Below, piece after piece: positions 17,217 to 25,779 of a stretch of DNA of 64,000 nucleotides (its first letter is position 1; each line of letters begins with the position of its first letter). The DNA comes from Streptomyces katrae. GTDB taxonomy: Bacteria; Actinomycetota; Actinomycetes; Streptomycetales; Streptomycetaceae. Location of the stretch: contig NZ_JNZY01000011.1 in assembly GCF_000717655.1 (NCBI RefSeq), forward strand, positions 162,299 through 226,298, read 5' to 3'. Both the position numbers and the translations under genes were made by a program. The notes below the pieces were generated by a model. The model was not told the DNA's origin and did no database searches. It saw nothing but the letters and a program-made list of their open reading frames with translations.

Positions 17217-18014
17217 ATGTCTCTCGCCGATCTGACCTTTGCCTACTGGCGTACGCTCGGCCAGGCCGCCGCCGGGCGCATCGCCCAGGAGGCCGCCGCG
17301 CAGGCGGGCGGCCGGGTGGTGCTGCTCGACACCGTCGAACATCTGGGCGGGCCCCTGCACCGCGTACGCATCGAGCGCGAGGGGCGGGAGTTCGCCCTCA
17401 TACCCGGCGGAGCGGTGCGGCTCGGGTTCGATCTCGACGCCTGGGTGCCGACGCCCGCGCAGGCCGCCGACTACGAGGAGAGCCGGGCGGAGGGGTACGG
17501 GTACGAGCTCGAACTGAAGGACTATCTCGCCGAGGTGCTCAGCCCGGTCCGTACCGCGACACTGGCCACCGTGCTCATGGCCGTGGAGGACGAGGCCCTG
17601 ACCGAGTGCCCGGCCGGGACGCCGGCGGCGCTCGCGGTGCGCGGGCTGCGGATGCCGAGCGCCGACGAGTGGGAGCATGCGTGCGGGGCCGGGGCCGGCA
17701 CCCTGTTCCGGTGGGGGAACGAGTGCCCCCTGGACGAGCCGTCCTACGGTGGCGGCGGCCTGCGGCACGAACCCAACGCCTTCGGGCTGCACATCGCGTA
17801 CGACAGCTACGGCACGGAGCTGAGCACCGACCCGGCCGCGGCACACGGCGGTGACGGCGGCGAGGCCGTCTGCGGCGGATACGGCGACCTGCTCGCGTGG
17901 CTGCCACTGGCCACCGCCAACCGCAACCCGTCCATGGCCGAGTTCGCGTACGGACCGGACGGCGAGGGCATGTGCGGGGACTTCTCGACCCGGCCCGTGT
18001 TCAGCCTCCGCTGA
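17217..18014 (+). CDS. FGE-sulfatase-domain-like protein
   Basis: A 265-residue protein. The central block 'RGLRMPSADEWEHACGAGAGTLFRWGNECPLDEPSY' (about 142-177) matches the formylglycine-generating enzyme/SUMF1 signature (RLPTxxEWExA...FxWGD). The N-terminal half (residues 1-110) has no match that I recognise. Four Cys lie in the C-terminal half (HACG, NECP, AVCG, GMCG), but I cannot show they are the catalytic copper-binding pair. FGE-fold domains can be enzymes or binding modules. GAGG precedes the ATG. The 3' end overlaps the convergent enoyl-CoA hydratase gene by 14 bp. Confidence 0.75.
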   Translation: MSLADLTFAYWRTLGQAAAGRIAQEAAAQAGGRVVLLDTVEHLGGPLHRVRIEREGREFALIPGGAVRLGFDLDAWVPTPAQAADYEESRAEGYGYELELKDYLAEVLSPVRTATLATVLMAVEDEALTECPAGTPAALAVRGLRMPSADEWEHACGAGAGTLFRWGNECPLDEPSYGGGGLRHEPNAFGLHIAYDSYGTELSTDPAAAHGGDGGEAVCGGYGDLLAWLPLATANRNPSMAEFAYGPDGEGMCGDFSTRPVFSLR

Positions 18015-18834
18015 AGTGCGGCGGGCGGCGGGCCGCCTTGGCGGTGTACCCCTCGCGGCAGTCCTCGGAGGTGAGGGTGAGGGCCGCGGTCATCGCCACG
18101 CGGTCGAGCGCCGGGGCCAGGGCGGCGTCCGCGTAGGCGTCGATCGCGCGCTTGATGCCCTGGACGGCGAGGGGGGCGTTGGCCGCGATCTCGGCCGCGA
18201 GTGCACGGGCCGCGGCGTCCAGCTCGGCCGGGGGGACGAGCAGTTGGACCAGGTTCAGGCGGTGCGCCGTCGCGGCGTCGATGCGGCGGCCGGTCAGCGC
18301 CAGGAACTTGGCCCAGCCGGCGCCCGTCTCGCGGGCGATCCTCAGGTCACCGCCCGCGTCCACCGCCACGCCGAGCTGCGCCTCCGGCAGGGCGAAGACG
18401 GCGTCCTCGGCGGCGATGCGGAGGTCGGCCATCAGGGCCAGTTCGAAGCCGAAGCCGAGGCAGTAGCCCTGCACGGCGGCCACCACCGGCTGCGGGAGCC
18501 GCGAGAGCACGGCGAAGCGCTCGTGGACCCAGCGGATGCCCTCGTAGTAGTTGCGGGTCCGCTCGGCGGCCGTCGCCCCCGCGATGTCGCCGCCGGGGGC
18601 GGTCACGTCGATGCCCGCGCAGAACGCCCGGCCCTCGGCGCGCAGCAGGACCACCCGTACGGCCGGGTCGAAGCGGATCCGGTCCGCGAGGAGGCCCAGC
18701 TGGCGGGTGGCCTCCCAGCTCCAGCCGTTGAGCCGGTCGGGGCGGCAGAGGGTGAGGACCGCGATCCCGTCCGCGACCTCCAGACGGATGCGTTCCTCAC
18801 CCTCCGCGATGTCGTTGCCGATGGTGTCGATCAC
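18001..18834 (-). CDS. enoyl-CoA hydratase/isomerase family protein
   Basis: A 277-residue crotonase-fold protein. It has 'VLLRAEGRAFCAGIDVTAPGGD' (oxyanion-hole strand, about 62-83) and 'QPVVAAVQGYCLGFGFELALMADLRIAAEDAVFALPEAQLGVAVDAGG' (112-160), the family signature. Asp in place of one of the two catalytic Glu ('LGVAVDAGGD') suggests it may be an isomerase or another crotonase rather than a standard hydratase. A palindromic site (18860-18878) lies just upstream. It probably acts in fatty acyl-CoA breakdown with the nearby dienoyl-CoA-reductase-like SDR. Confidence 0.88.
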   Translation of the reverse strand: MIDTIGNDIAEGEERIRLEVADGIAVLTLCRPDRLNGWSWEATRQLGLLADRIRFDPAVRVVLLRAEGRAFCAGIDVTAPGGDIAGATAAERTRNYYEGIRWVHERFAVLSRLPQPVVAAVQGYCLGFGFELALMADLRIAAEDAVFALPEAQLGVAVDAGGDLRIARETGAGWAKFLALTGRRIDAATAHRLNLVQLLVPPAELDAAARALAAEIAANAPLAVQGIKRAIDAYADAALAPALDRVAMTAALTLTSEDCREGYTAKAARRPPHFSGG

Positions 18835-18859
18835 CGAGCCGGCCCGCCCCCCTGACGAG

Positions 18860-18878
18860 AACTGATGAGCCGTCAGTT
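18860..18878. promoter_or_regulatory. inverted-repeat operator upstream of enoyl-CoA hydratase gene
   Basis: AACTGA (18860-18865) and TCAGTT (18873-18878) are perfect 6-bp arms around a 7-bp centre, 26 bp upstream of the enoyl-CoA hydratase start. A further 'ctgacg' lies directly beside it. The form suits a TetR-type regulator. There is no local regulator gene to assign it to. Confidence 0.45.
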
Positions 18879-18891
18879 TAGGGGCGTGGGC

Positions 18892-19656
18892 TCAGCGCGA
18901 GAAGACCTCGAACGTCACCGCCGGGCGGCCGCCGAAGCGCACCGACGCCTGCTGGGCGAAGCCGGTGAGGAAGTTACGGCAGTACTCCTCCGGGTCCTGG
19001 TCGGTGAGCACCTCGATGTACGCCTTGTGCTCCATCAGCGACTTGATCGAGCGCTCCAGGCCGGGCCCCGCGTCCGCCGCGTGTGTCGGCGTCGAGGACC
19101 CGGCGACCGCGACCCAGCGCACCCCGTTCCAGGGCTCCAGGCCCTGCTCGGAGAGGAGCTCGGGGAAGATCCACCGGTTGCCGGCGTCGGCGGCGGCGTC
19201 CAGGGTGGCCCGGCCGACGGCCTTGTGGTCGGGGGTGTTCCAGTAGCCCCCGCCGCCCTGGCGGCCCCAGGTGTCGCGGTGGTTGAGGGTGATGAGCAGT
19301 TCGGGGCGGTGCCGGCGGATGGCGGCCGCGATGTCCCGGCGCAGGTCGAGGCCGTACTCGACGATGCCGTCGCGGTAGTCGAGGAACTCGACGGTGGAGA
19401 CCCCGACGACGGCGGCGCTCGCGCGCTGCTCGGCCTCGCGCAGAGGGGCGCACTCCTCGGGCGGGATCGTGTCGATGCCGGCCTCGCCGCGCGTGGCCAG
19501 GAGGTAGACGACCTCGCGGCCGCCGTCCGTCCAGTCGGCGATCGCCGCGGCGCCGCCGTACTCCAGATCGTCGGGGTGGGCGACCACCGCGAGGGCGCGC
19601 TGCCAGTCGGTGGGCATGGGCTCCAGGGGCGCGGGCTGATCCAGTTGTTCGGTCAT
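18892..19656 (-). CDS. PIG-L family deacetylase
   Basis: A 254-residue LmbE/PIG-L protein from ATG 19656 (a GTG three codons earlier is possible). The zinc site 'AVVAHPDDLEYGGAAAI' (residues 24-40, HPDD) and 'HRDTWGRQGGGGYWNTPDHKAVG', with a late metal His, are typical. Family members remove N-acetyl groups from GlcNAc-linked small molecules, including mycothiol precursors and antibiotics. It is not identifiable as MshB from sequence alone. A -10-like 'TCTATTGT' almost touches the start, so the mRNA may be leaderless. Confidence 0.88.
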   Translation of the reverse strand: MTEQLDQPAPLEPMPTDWQRALAVVAHPDDLEYGGAAAIADWTDGGREVVYLLATRGEAGIDTIPPEECAPLREAEQRASAAVVGVSTVEFLDYRDGIVEYGLDLRRDIAAAIRRHRPELLITLNHRDTWGRQGGGGYWNTPDHKAVGRATLDAAADAGNRWIFPELLSEQGLEPWNGVRWVAVAGSSTPTHAADAGPGLERSIKSLMEHKAYIEVLTDQDPEEYCRNFLTGFAQQASVRFGGRPAVTFEVFSR

Positions 19657-19698
19657 GCGTCGCACAATAGACGCACCCCGCGCGCCGGAAGCGGCGTT

Positions 19699-21009
19699 CT
19701 AGACCTCGTCGCGCACGAGGGCCAGGAGGCGGTCGAGGACGCGGGGGCCGCCGGCGCGGAGGCCGTCGTGCTCGAACTCGTCCGTCACCCAGGTGCGCAG
19801 GCCCCGGATGGCCCGCGCGGTCTGCAGCGAGTGCGCGGTGTCCACGTACATGTCGTCGTGGTAGACCGCGGCGGCCACCGGCACCTCGTTGGCCGCCAGT
19901 CGGGCCGGGTCGTACAGGGGCTGCCAGCCGGTACGGGCGGCCAGCAGCTCGGCGGTCTCGCGCAGCGGGGCCAGCGCGGGGTCGGCGGTGAAGTGCCAGG
20001 GGTGGATGGTCTCGCCGGTGAAGAGCAGGGGCCCGTCGCCCGCGAGGGCCTTCTCGGCGTCGAAACCGGGCCGGCCCGCGCGGACCCGTTCGGCGGCCCA
20101 GGCGGTGGGCGCGGCCGGGTCCTGGGCGTAGATCGGCTCGTGGAGCAGGGCGTAGAGGGGGTGCCCGGCGAAGGAGAGCAGTCCGCGGACGCCTTCCAGG
20201 AAGGCTTCGGAGAGGGCGGGGCCCGACACGGTCGGGACGAAGGCGTCCTCGAGGAGGTGGTGCAGCTGGTGGCTGCCGTCGCCGGTGCCGAGCAGGATGC
20301 CGAGGGACCGGAAGGCCGTGGCGGTGAGGCGGTAGCCGCCGGGGAGTTCGGCCGGGCGTTGCAGAAGGTGGTCGGCGATGCGGCGGGCGCGCTCGACGTC
20401 CATCGGGTAGCGGGCGTAGTGGGCCAGGTTCTTCCGCTCGATGCGGGGGTAGGCGGCCTCGTACACCTCGTCGGCGGTGGCGGTCAGGGACGGGAGACCG
20501 CCGGTGATCAGGGCGGCGGTCAGGCCCTCGGGGGCGGTGGAGAGGTAGTGGGTGGTGCAGAAGCCGCCGAAGCTCTGCCCGAGTACGGTCCAGGGCGCGC
20601 CGCCGGTGAGGCCGGGGCGGATGGCCTCGGCGTCGCGCACGATGGAGTCGGCGCGGAAGTGGGCGAGGTACTCCGCCTGCTGCTCGGGGGTGCCGCGCAG
20701 GGGCAGGGTCTGCCGGCTTGCGGGGGTGGAGCGGCCGGTGCCGCGCTGGTCGAGCAGGAGGACGCGGTACTCGGTGAGGGCCCGTTCCAGCCAGGCCTGC
20801 CGGCCGACGAAGCGGCGGGCGCCGAAGCCGGGGCCGCCCTCCAGGTAGAGCAGCCAGGGCAGGGTCTCCGGGTCCTTGCCGGTGGCGACGGCCTCGCGGG
20901 CGTACAGCTCGATGTGCTCGCCGTCCGGGCGGGCGTGGTCGAGCGGGACGGTGAAGCGGTGGTCGGTGAGGACGACACCGGGCTGGCGGTAACTGCGGTC
21001 GACGGTCAC
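19699..21009 (-). CDS. alpha/beta hydrolase, prolyl aminopeptidase (S33) family
   Basis: A 436-residue protein. It shows the S33 triad of motifs: 'YLEGGPGFGARRF' (oxyanion loop), 'VLLLDQRGTGRSTPAS' and 'WTVLGQSFGGFCTTHYL' (Ser nucleophile). A large cap domain follows, then a His-containing end ('DEFEHDGLRAGGPRVLDRLLAL'). The first lines 'TDHRFTVPLDHARPDGEHIELYAREAV' are typical of actinobacterial proline iminopeptidases. It should cleave N-terminal proline from peptides in the cytosol. It is downstream of, but separated by a repeat element from, the mycothiol-dependent dehydrogenase. Confidence 0.88.
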   Translation of the reverse strand: MTVDRSYRQPGVVLTDHRFTVPLDHARPDGEHIELYAREAVATGKDPETLPWLLYLEGGPGFGARRFVGRQAWLERALTEYRVLLLDQRGTGRSTPASRQTLPLRGTPEQQAEYLAHFRADSIVRDAEAIRPGLTGGAPWTVLGQSFGGFCTTHYLSTAPEGLTAALITGGLPSLTATADEVYEAAYPRIERKNLAHYARYPMDVERARRIADHLLQRPAELPGGYRLTATAFRSLGILLGTGDGSHQLHHLLEDAFVPTVSGPALSEAFLEGVRGLLSFAGHPLYALLHEPIYAQDPAAPTAWAAERVRAGRPGFDAEKALAGDGPLLFTGETIHPWHFTADPALAPLRETAELLAARTGWQPLYDPARLAANEVPVAAAVYHDDMYVDTAHSLQTARAIRGLRTWVTDEFEHDGLRAGGPRVLDRLLALVRDEV

Positions 21010-21223
21010 GAACGGCCCCTGGGTGTGCGGCTGCTGCCCCGGGCGGATCGCGACCGGGTCACGGGTGTGGCGGCCCGGCCGAGTGTAGTACGGACCTCCG
21101 GGCCGCCCCGCACCTTACCGGCGGCTGCGCGGCCGTAGGCGCGGGGCCTTGCAAACCGCCCGACGGCGCGGGCGGGGCCCGGCCCCGGTGTGCGGACATC
21201 GGGGCCGGGCCGGGCGGGTGCAG

Positions 21224-21446
21224 GGGGTGTCGTCGAAGTAGCGTCGTCCGCCCGTGAGGGCGGGGCCGGCGGGGTCTGGTACGGGTGATCGCAAGGCGGA
21301 GGTGGGGGTCCCCCCGCCGAAGGCAGGGGGAGGAGGCGACGCTCGCGTCGCCGACCGAAGACGACGCGGCGAGCACGCGTGCCGGGCCCCGCCGGCCCGG
21401 GGGAACCTCCCAGCGGTAGCCGGGGACGGGACTTTGACGACACCCC
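21224..21446. repeat. long imperfect palindromic intergenic repeat (MITE-like)
   Basis: The ends are inverted copies: ggggtgtcgtcgaagt (21224-21239) and actttgacgacacccc (21431-21446), with one mismatch in 16 bp. Further in, 'ggccggcggggtctggtacg' on the left pairs loosely with the complement of the right side near 21380-21400, so nearly the whole 223 bp can fold back. The middle contains the 'ggaggtgggggtcccccc...gaaggc...gggggagg' block that I recall as common between Streptomyces genes. No ORF of quality lies inside. The right end touches the stop codon of the formaldehyde dehydrogenase gene. Confidence 0.7.
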
Positions 21447-22531
21447 TAGAACTCGACCACCGAGCGGAGGACCTCGCCGCGCTCCATCCGGGCGAAGGCG
21501 GCTTCGACGCCGTCGAGCGGGATCGTCTCGGACACGAAGGCGTCGAGGTCGAGGCGGCCCTGGAGGTAGAGATCGATGAGGAGGGGGAAGTCGCGCTCGG
21601 GCAGGCAGTCCCCGTACCAGGAGGACTTGAGGGCGCCGCCGCGGCCGAAGACGTCGAGGAGCGGGAGTTCGAGCTTCATCTCCGGCGTCGGCACGCCGAC
21701 CAGGACCACGGTCCCGGCCAGGTCGCGGGCGTAGAAGGCCTGCTGGTAGGTCTCGGGGCGGCCCACGGCGTCGATGACCACGTCCGCGCCGTTCCCGCCG
21801 GTGAGCCCCTGGATGGCCTTGACCACGTCCTCGGTACGGCCGTTGACGGTGTGGGTGGCTCCGAGGCCCCGCGCCCACTCCAGCTTCCGGTCGTCGAGGT
21901 CGACGGCGATGATCCGGGCCGCGCCGGCGAGGCGGGCGCCGGCGACGGCCGCGTTCCCCACTCCCCCGCAGCCGATGACGGCGACGGAGTCGCCCCGTCC
22001 GACGTTGCCGGTGTTCAGGGCGGCGCCGAGGCCGGCCATCACCCCGCAGCCGAGGAGTCCGGCGGCGGCCGGCGCGGCGGCCGGGTCCACCTTGGTGCAC
22101 TGGCCGGCCGCGACCAGGGTCTTCTCGGCGAACGCGCCGATGCCGAGCGCCGGGGACAGCGGGGTGCCGTCCTCGAGGGTCATGGGCTGCGTGGCGTTGT
22201 GCGTGTTGAAGCAGTACCAGGGGCGGCCGCGCTTGCACGCGCGGCAGGTGCCGCAGACCGCACGCCAGTTGAGGATCACGAAGTCGCCGGGCGCGACGGA
22301 GGTGACGTCCGGACCGACGGATTCGACGATCCCGGCGGCCTCGTGGCCGAGCAGGAAGGGGAACTCGTCGTTGATGCCGCCCTCGCGGTAGTGGAGGTCG
22401 GTGTGGCAGACCCCGCAGGCCTGCACCTTGACCAGGGCCTCGCCGGGCCCGGGGTCGGGCACGAGGATCGTCGTCGTCTCCACCGGTGCGCCCTTGCTCC
22501 GGGCGATGACCCCTCGTACGCGATGCGTCAC
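21446..22531 (-). CDS. S-(hydroxymethyl)mycothiol dehydrogenase
   Basis: A 361-residue zinc alcohol dehydrogenase. The catalytic zinc Cys is in '[31 protein letters not shown]'; the structural zinc loop is '[15 protein letters not shown]'. The '[22 protein letters not shown]' stretch is characteristic of the mycothiol-dependent formaldehyde dehydrogenase (MscR-type), which also reduces S-nitrosomycothiol. I start at the GTG at 22531, since the family begins shortly before 'VRGVIA' and GGGG lies 5 nt upstream. It oxidises the mycothiol-formaldehyde adduct with NAD+. A beta-lactamase-type thioesterase often follows in relatives; here a repeat element follows instead. Confidence 0.93.
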   Translation of the reverse strand: MTHRVRGVIARSKGAPVETTTILVPDPGPGEALVKVQACGVCHTDLHYREGGINDEFPFLLGHEAAGIVESVGPDVTSVAPGDFVILNWRAVCGTCRACKRGRPWYCFNTHNATQPMTLEDGTPLSPALGIGAFAEKTLVAAGQCTKVDPAAAPAAAGLLGCGVMAGLGAALNTGNVGRGDSVAVIGCGGVGNAAVAGARLAGAARIIAVDLDDRKLEWARGLGATHTVNGRTEDVVKAIQGLTGGNGADVVIDAVGRPETYQQAFYARDLAGTVVLVGVPTPEMKLELPLLDVFGRGGALKSSWYGDCLPERDFPLLIDLYLQGRLDLDAFVSETIPLDGVEAAFARMERGEVLRSVVEF

Positions 22532-22604
22532 GTCGTACCCCACTCTGATCGGATCTGTCTGGATCAACGAACGTACACGGACGCGGCGGCGGAGGGGAGT
22601 TGTG

Positions 22605-23573
22605 TCAAGCAGCGTGAGCCGGAGTGGCGAGTTCCGGTGGCACGGCGGCGCGAAGTGCCGCCCCGAAGGCGGCCACGGCCGGGTGGGCGGCGGCGCCGCT
22701 GCGGAAGGCGACCTTGGTGCGGCGCTCCATCAGGAGGCGCGTGAGGGAGACGGCCGGGTCGGCGGGCCCCATGACGCCGAGCTGCGGGACCACCGCGACG
22801 CCCTGGCCGGCCGCGACCAGGGCGAGCACGGTGGGGAACTCGTCGACCTGGTGGCGGATCCGCGGGGTGAAGCCGGCGGCCTGACAGGCCCGCAGGGCCA
22901 TGGCGTGGCAGAGGGTGCCGGGGGTGGCGGTGATCCAGGGTGCGTCGGCGTGGGCCCGCAGCACGGAACCCTGGTCGGGGCCCTGACGGGGGATCCGGTC
23001 GGGGCGCCCGTCGCCTGGGGCGGCATCCTCCTCCGTCGTTCCCGTCGGGGCGGCCAGGTACATCGCCTCCCGGTACAGCGGTTCGGTGGCGAGCCCCGGC
23101 TCCTTCTGCGCGGGGACGAAGTCGTACTCGTGGATCAGGGCCACGTCCAGGTCCCCGGCGCGCAGCGCGTGCGCGACCGCCGCCGGGTCGGTTTCCGACA
23201 CCATCGGCTCCAGCCCCGGATGGCGCCGGGCCAGCGTGACCAGGGCGGCCGGGACGATGGCCCGGATGGCGGTCGGGAAGGCCCCGATGCGCAGGGCACC
23301 GGCCAGGCCGCTGCGCGCCTCGGCGAGTTCGGCGTCGGCCTCTTCGAGCCGCTCCAGCACGGCCTCGGCGTGCCGGACCAGGTTCTGCCCGGCGGGCGTG
23401 AGCCGGACCCGGCGGCCGGTGCGTTCGAGCAGCGGCAGGCCCGCCTCGCGTTCGAGGACGCCGAGTTGCTGGGACACCGCCGAAGGGCTGAAGGCCAGGG
23501 CCTCGGCCACGGCGGCGATGGTTCCGCGGCGGGCGAGTTCGCGCAGCAGGCGCAGGCGTCGTACGTCGAGCAT
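22605..23573 (-). CDS. LysR family transcriptional regulator
   Basis: A 322-residue LysR protein: winged helix at 1-60 ('[56 protein letters not shown]'), then the linker helix and a type 2 periplasmic-binding-like effector domain. It is divergent from the DapA-family gene across 56 bp that contain a T-N11-A box. The usual arrangement makes it the regulator of that neighbour and of itself. Confidence 0.92.
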   Translation of the reverse strand: MLDVRRLRLLRELARRGTIAAVAEALAFSPSAVSQQLGVLEREAGLPLLERTGRRVRLTPAGQNLVRHAEAVLERLEEADAELAEARSGLAGALRIGAFPTAIRAIVPAALVTLARRHPGLEPMVSETDPAAVAHALRAGDLDVALIHEYDFVPAQKEPGLATEPLYREAMYLAAPTGTTEEDAAPGDGRPDRIPRQGPDQGSVLRAHADAPWITATPGTLCHAMALRACQAAGFTPRIRHQVDEFPTVLALVAAGQGVAVVPQLGVMGPADPAVSLTRLLMERRTKVAFRSGAAAHPAVAAFGAALRAAVPPELATPAHAA

Positions 23574-23581
23574 CGGCTCAG

Positions 23582-23598
23582 CTTACGCTTCGGGTAAG
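23582..23598. promoter_or_regulatory. LysR-type T-N11-A box
   Basis: CTTAC-gcttcgg-GTAAG is a perfect 5-bp dyad with a 7-bp centre, giving the T-N11-A spacing of LysR recognition sites. It lies between the lysR start (23573) and the DapA-like start (23630), so one site could serve both promoters. Confidence 0.6.
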
Positions 23599-23629
23599 AA
23601 ACGCGAACTGGATTTGATGCTCCGGGCAG

Positions 23630-24547
23630 ATGAAGCTCGTGGGCATGGCACAGGACCTCTCCCTCCACGGGATTCACGTACCGCTCGTCACCCCTTTCAC
23701 GCACGCCGGGGGCGTCGCCGCCGACGCCCTGGAGGCACTCGCCCACGCGGTGCTCGACGAGGGCGCCACCGGGATCGTCGCCCTCGGCACCACCGGCGAG
23801 CCCGCCGCCCTCGACGAGGCGGAGCGCGACCTCGTCACCGACGTCTGCGCCCGGGTCTGCCGGGAGCGCGGCGCGATGCTGACCGTGGGCGCCGGGGCGA
23901 GCGGCACCCGGGCCGCCGAGGCGGCGCTCGGCCGGCTGGCGAGGTGGCCCGAAGTGCGGGCGGCGCTGGTGACGGTGCCGTCGTTCGTGCGGCCCGCGGC
24001 GGCGGGGGTGCTGGCACATTTCACGCGACTGGCCGAGGTGAGCCCCGTACCGCTGGTCGTCTACCACATCCCGTACCGGACCGGGCAGCCGCTGGACGCG
24101 GCCGCGCTGCGGGCGCTCGGTGAGCTGCCCGGGGTGGCCGGGATGAAGTACGCGGGCGGCGGCATCGGCGAGGAGGCGGTGGTGCTGCTGGGAGGGCCGC
24201 CGGACGGGTTCTCGGTGCTGGCGGGCGACGACGTGTACCTGTCGCCGCTGCTGGCGCTGGGCGCGGCGGGCGGGATCCTGGCCTCGGCGCACGTGGCGAC
24301 GGCCCGGTACGCGGAGCTGATGGCGGCCTGGCAGGCCGGTGACGTGCCGCGGGCGCGGGCCCTGGGCCACGGCCTGGCCCGGCTGTCGACGGCGCTCTTC
24401 GCCGAGCCCAATCCGGCGGTGGTCAAGGCGGTGCTCCACGCCCGGGGCCGGATCCCCACGCCCGACGTACGGCTCCCGCTGCTGCCGGCGGGCGAGGAGG
24501 CGGTCGCGGCGGCGCTGGCACGGCTGACGGAGCTGACGGAGCTCTAG
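23630..24547 (+). CDS. dihydrodipicolinate synthase family aldolase (DapA/NanA fold)
   Basis: A 305-residue class I aldolase (ATG 23645, MAQDL..., is an alternative start). The motif 'GTTGEPAALDEAER' is the family phosphate/carboxylate loop; 'VVYHIPYRTG' supplies the catalytic Tyr and 'VAGMKYAGGG' the Schiff-base Lys. It could be a DapA paralogue, but its own LysR regulator and lone position suggest a catabolic role with a 2-oxo-acid. No strong ribosome site is seen, so a leaderless message is possible. Confidence 0.85.
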   Translation: MKLVGMAQDLSLHGIHVPLVTPFTHAGGVAADALEALAHAVLDEGATGIVALGTTGEPAALDEAERDLVTDVCARVCRERGAMLTVGAGASGTRAAEAALGRLARWPEVRAALVTVPSFVRPAAAGVLAHFTRLAEVSPVPLVVYHIPYRTGQPLDAAALRALGELPGVAGMKYAGGGIGEEAVVLLGGPPDGFSVLAGDDVYLSPLLALGAAGGILASAHVATARYAELMAAWQAGDVPRARALGHGLARLSTALFAEPNPAVVKAVLHARGRIPTPDVRLPLLPAGEEAVAAALARLTELTEL

Positions 24548-24939
24548 GAGCCCTCGGACCATGACGGGCATGCCGGGAACAGCCCGGCATGGGCGATTCA
24601 CAAACAACGGGCGAGATGCCCGAATCACACGCGGCTATGGGCGACTTGTCCGTTTTCCCGGAAGGCTTCGGGAGCTCGTGATGTGAGTCACTCGAATAGG
24701 GACAACATCATTTATCCGGAGGCGGCTATTCCCTTTTCCCGGAAAGGAATTTCACCATTCCCGGAAGGTGCCCCCAAGGTCATTTCCGACCCCGGCATGG
24801 GCAAGTCGATCACCCGGTGGAATTCAAGCCTTGTTCCGGCCCGGCAGGCTCGCTTACGGTCACGTCGTTCCCAGCGGGCAGCTTCCTAAACCGGTAGCCG
24901 CCAGGGATCCCCCGCACTCCGCACGTGAGGAATTCCGCC
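24548..24939 (+). promoter_or_regulatory. long leader/promoter region of LysM transglycosylase gene with TTCCCGGAA repeats
   Basis: Nearly 400 bp without a gene. It is less GC-rich than the surroundings and carries three exact copies of TTCCCGGAA (24655-24663, 24736-24744, 24758-24766). The last two are 22 bp apart, two helical turns. The 3' part (about 24770-24925) looks like a structured RNA leader with 'AAACCGGTAGCCG' before the ribosome site GAGG. Cell-wall hydrolase genes in Streptomyces often carry long regulated leaders, sometimes a c-di-AMP (ydaO) riboswitch. The key 'GGGGAACCC' and 'GGGGTGAATC' ydaO blocks are not seen here, so I leave the class open. Confidence 0.5.
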
Positions 24940-25704
24940 ATGCCCGGACTCGGAAAGCACCGTCGGCCGAAGCAGCGCCCGATCGCCCGCAAGCTGGCCT
25001 TCGCCGGCACCGGCGGCGCCGCCCTCGCCCTGCCCCTGATCAGCGCGACCACGGCCGGGGCGACCGTGGCGCAGCCGGCTTCGGCGCCCGCCGCGACCAC
25101 CCAGACGCTGCCCGCCGTCAAGCCGGCGGCGGAAAAGGCAGCGGCTCCGCTGACCTATTCGGTGACCGTCGGCGACACGCTTTCGAAGATCGCCGTCGAG
25201 CATTCCGTGAACGGCGGCTGGCAGGCCCTCTACGAGGCCAACCGGAACGCCATCGGCAGCAACCCCTCGATCATTCGCCCCGGGCTCAAGCTGAGCCTCG
25301 GCGCGGCGGCGAAGGCGGCCGTCGCCAAGGCGACGGCGGCGAAGGCGACGACCGCAGCGGCGGCCAAGCCCGCCACCACGTACGCGAACAACCTCGACGG
25401 CTGGATCCGCCAGTCGCTGGACATCATGGCCCAGCACGGAATCCCCGGCAGCTACAACGGAATTCACCGCAACGTGATGCGGGAGTCCTCCGGCAACCCG
25501 CTGGCCATCAACAACTGGGACTCCAACGCCGCGGCCGGCATCCCCTCCAAGGGCCTGCTCCAGGTCATCGACCCGACCTTCCGGGCCTACCACGTGCCCG
25601 GCACGTCCACCGACTCGTACGACCCGGTCGCCAACATCACGGCCGCCTGCAACTACGCGGCCGCCCGCTACGGCTCGATCGACAACGTCAACGGCCCGTA
25701 CTGA
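24940..25704 (+). CDS. secreted LysM-domain lytic transglycosylase
   Basis: A 254-residue exported protein from ATG 24940 with GAGG upstream. Residues 1-45 are a long signal peptide (KLAFAGTGGAALALPLISATTAGA). A LysM domain follows near 70-120 ('LTYSVTVGDTLSKIAVEH' ... 'NPSIIRPGLKLSL'). An Ala/Lys/Thr-rich linker leads to a C-terminal SLT-like domain (about 145-254) with the catalytic Glu in 'NVMRESSGNPLAINNWDSNAAAG' and 'SKGLLQVIDPTFRAYH'. It should bind and cleave peptidoglycan. The long leader suggests tight post-transcriptional control. Confidence 0.9.
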   Translation: MPGLGKHRRPKQRPIARKLAFAGTGGAALALPLISATTAGATVAQPASAPAATTQTLPAVKPAAEKAAAPLTYSVTVGDTLSKIAVEHSVNGGWQALYEANRNAIGSNPSIIRPGLKLSLGAAAKAAVAKATAAKATTAAAAKPATTYANNLDGWIRQSLDIMAQHGIPGSYNGIHRNVMRESSGNPLAINNWDSNAAAGIPSKGLLQVIDPTFRAYHVPGTSTDSYDPVANITAACNYAAARYGSIDNVNGPY

Positions 25705-25717
25705 CCCGTCAGCAGGC

Positions 25718-25751
25718 AGGGGCCGCCCCGCTCGGGAACCCCGCGGCCCCT
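25718..25751. terminator. hairpin between convergent transglycosylase and response-regulator genes
   Basis: A 9-bp GC-rich stem (aggggccgc / gcggcccct) with a 16-nt loop lies 14 bp after the transglycosylase stop. It can serve both strands. Confidence 0.6.
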
Positions 25752-25779
25752 CCGTAGGTCTCCCACCCCGTCCGCGCCG

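Noticed and set aside
18865..21138. 757-residue open frame on the + strand
   Set aside because: It runs antisense across the PIG-L and S33 peptidase genes, both of which have clear motifs. Its composition is Gly/Val/Glu-rich shadow sequence typical of high-GC DNA.
24740..24925. Assignment as a ydaO (c-di-AMP) riboswitch
   Set aside because: Only a weak 'AAACCGGTAGCCG' likeness is seen; the conserved GGGGAACCC and GGGGTGAATC parts are missing.
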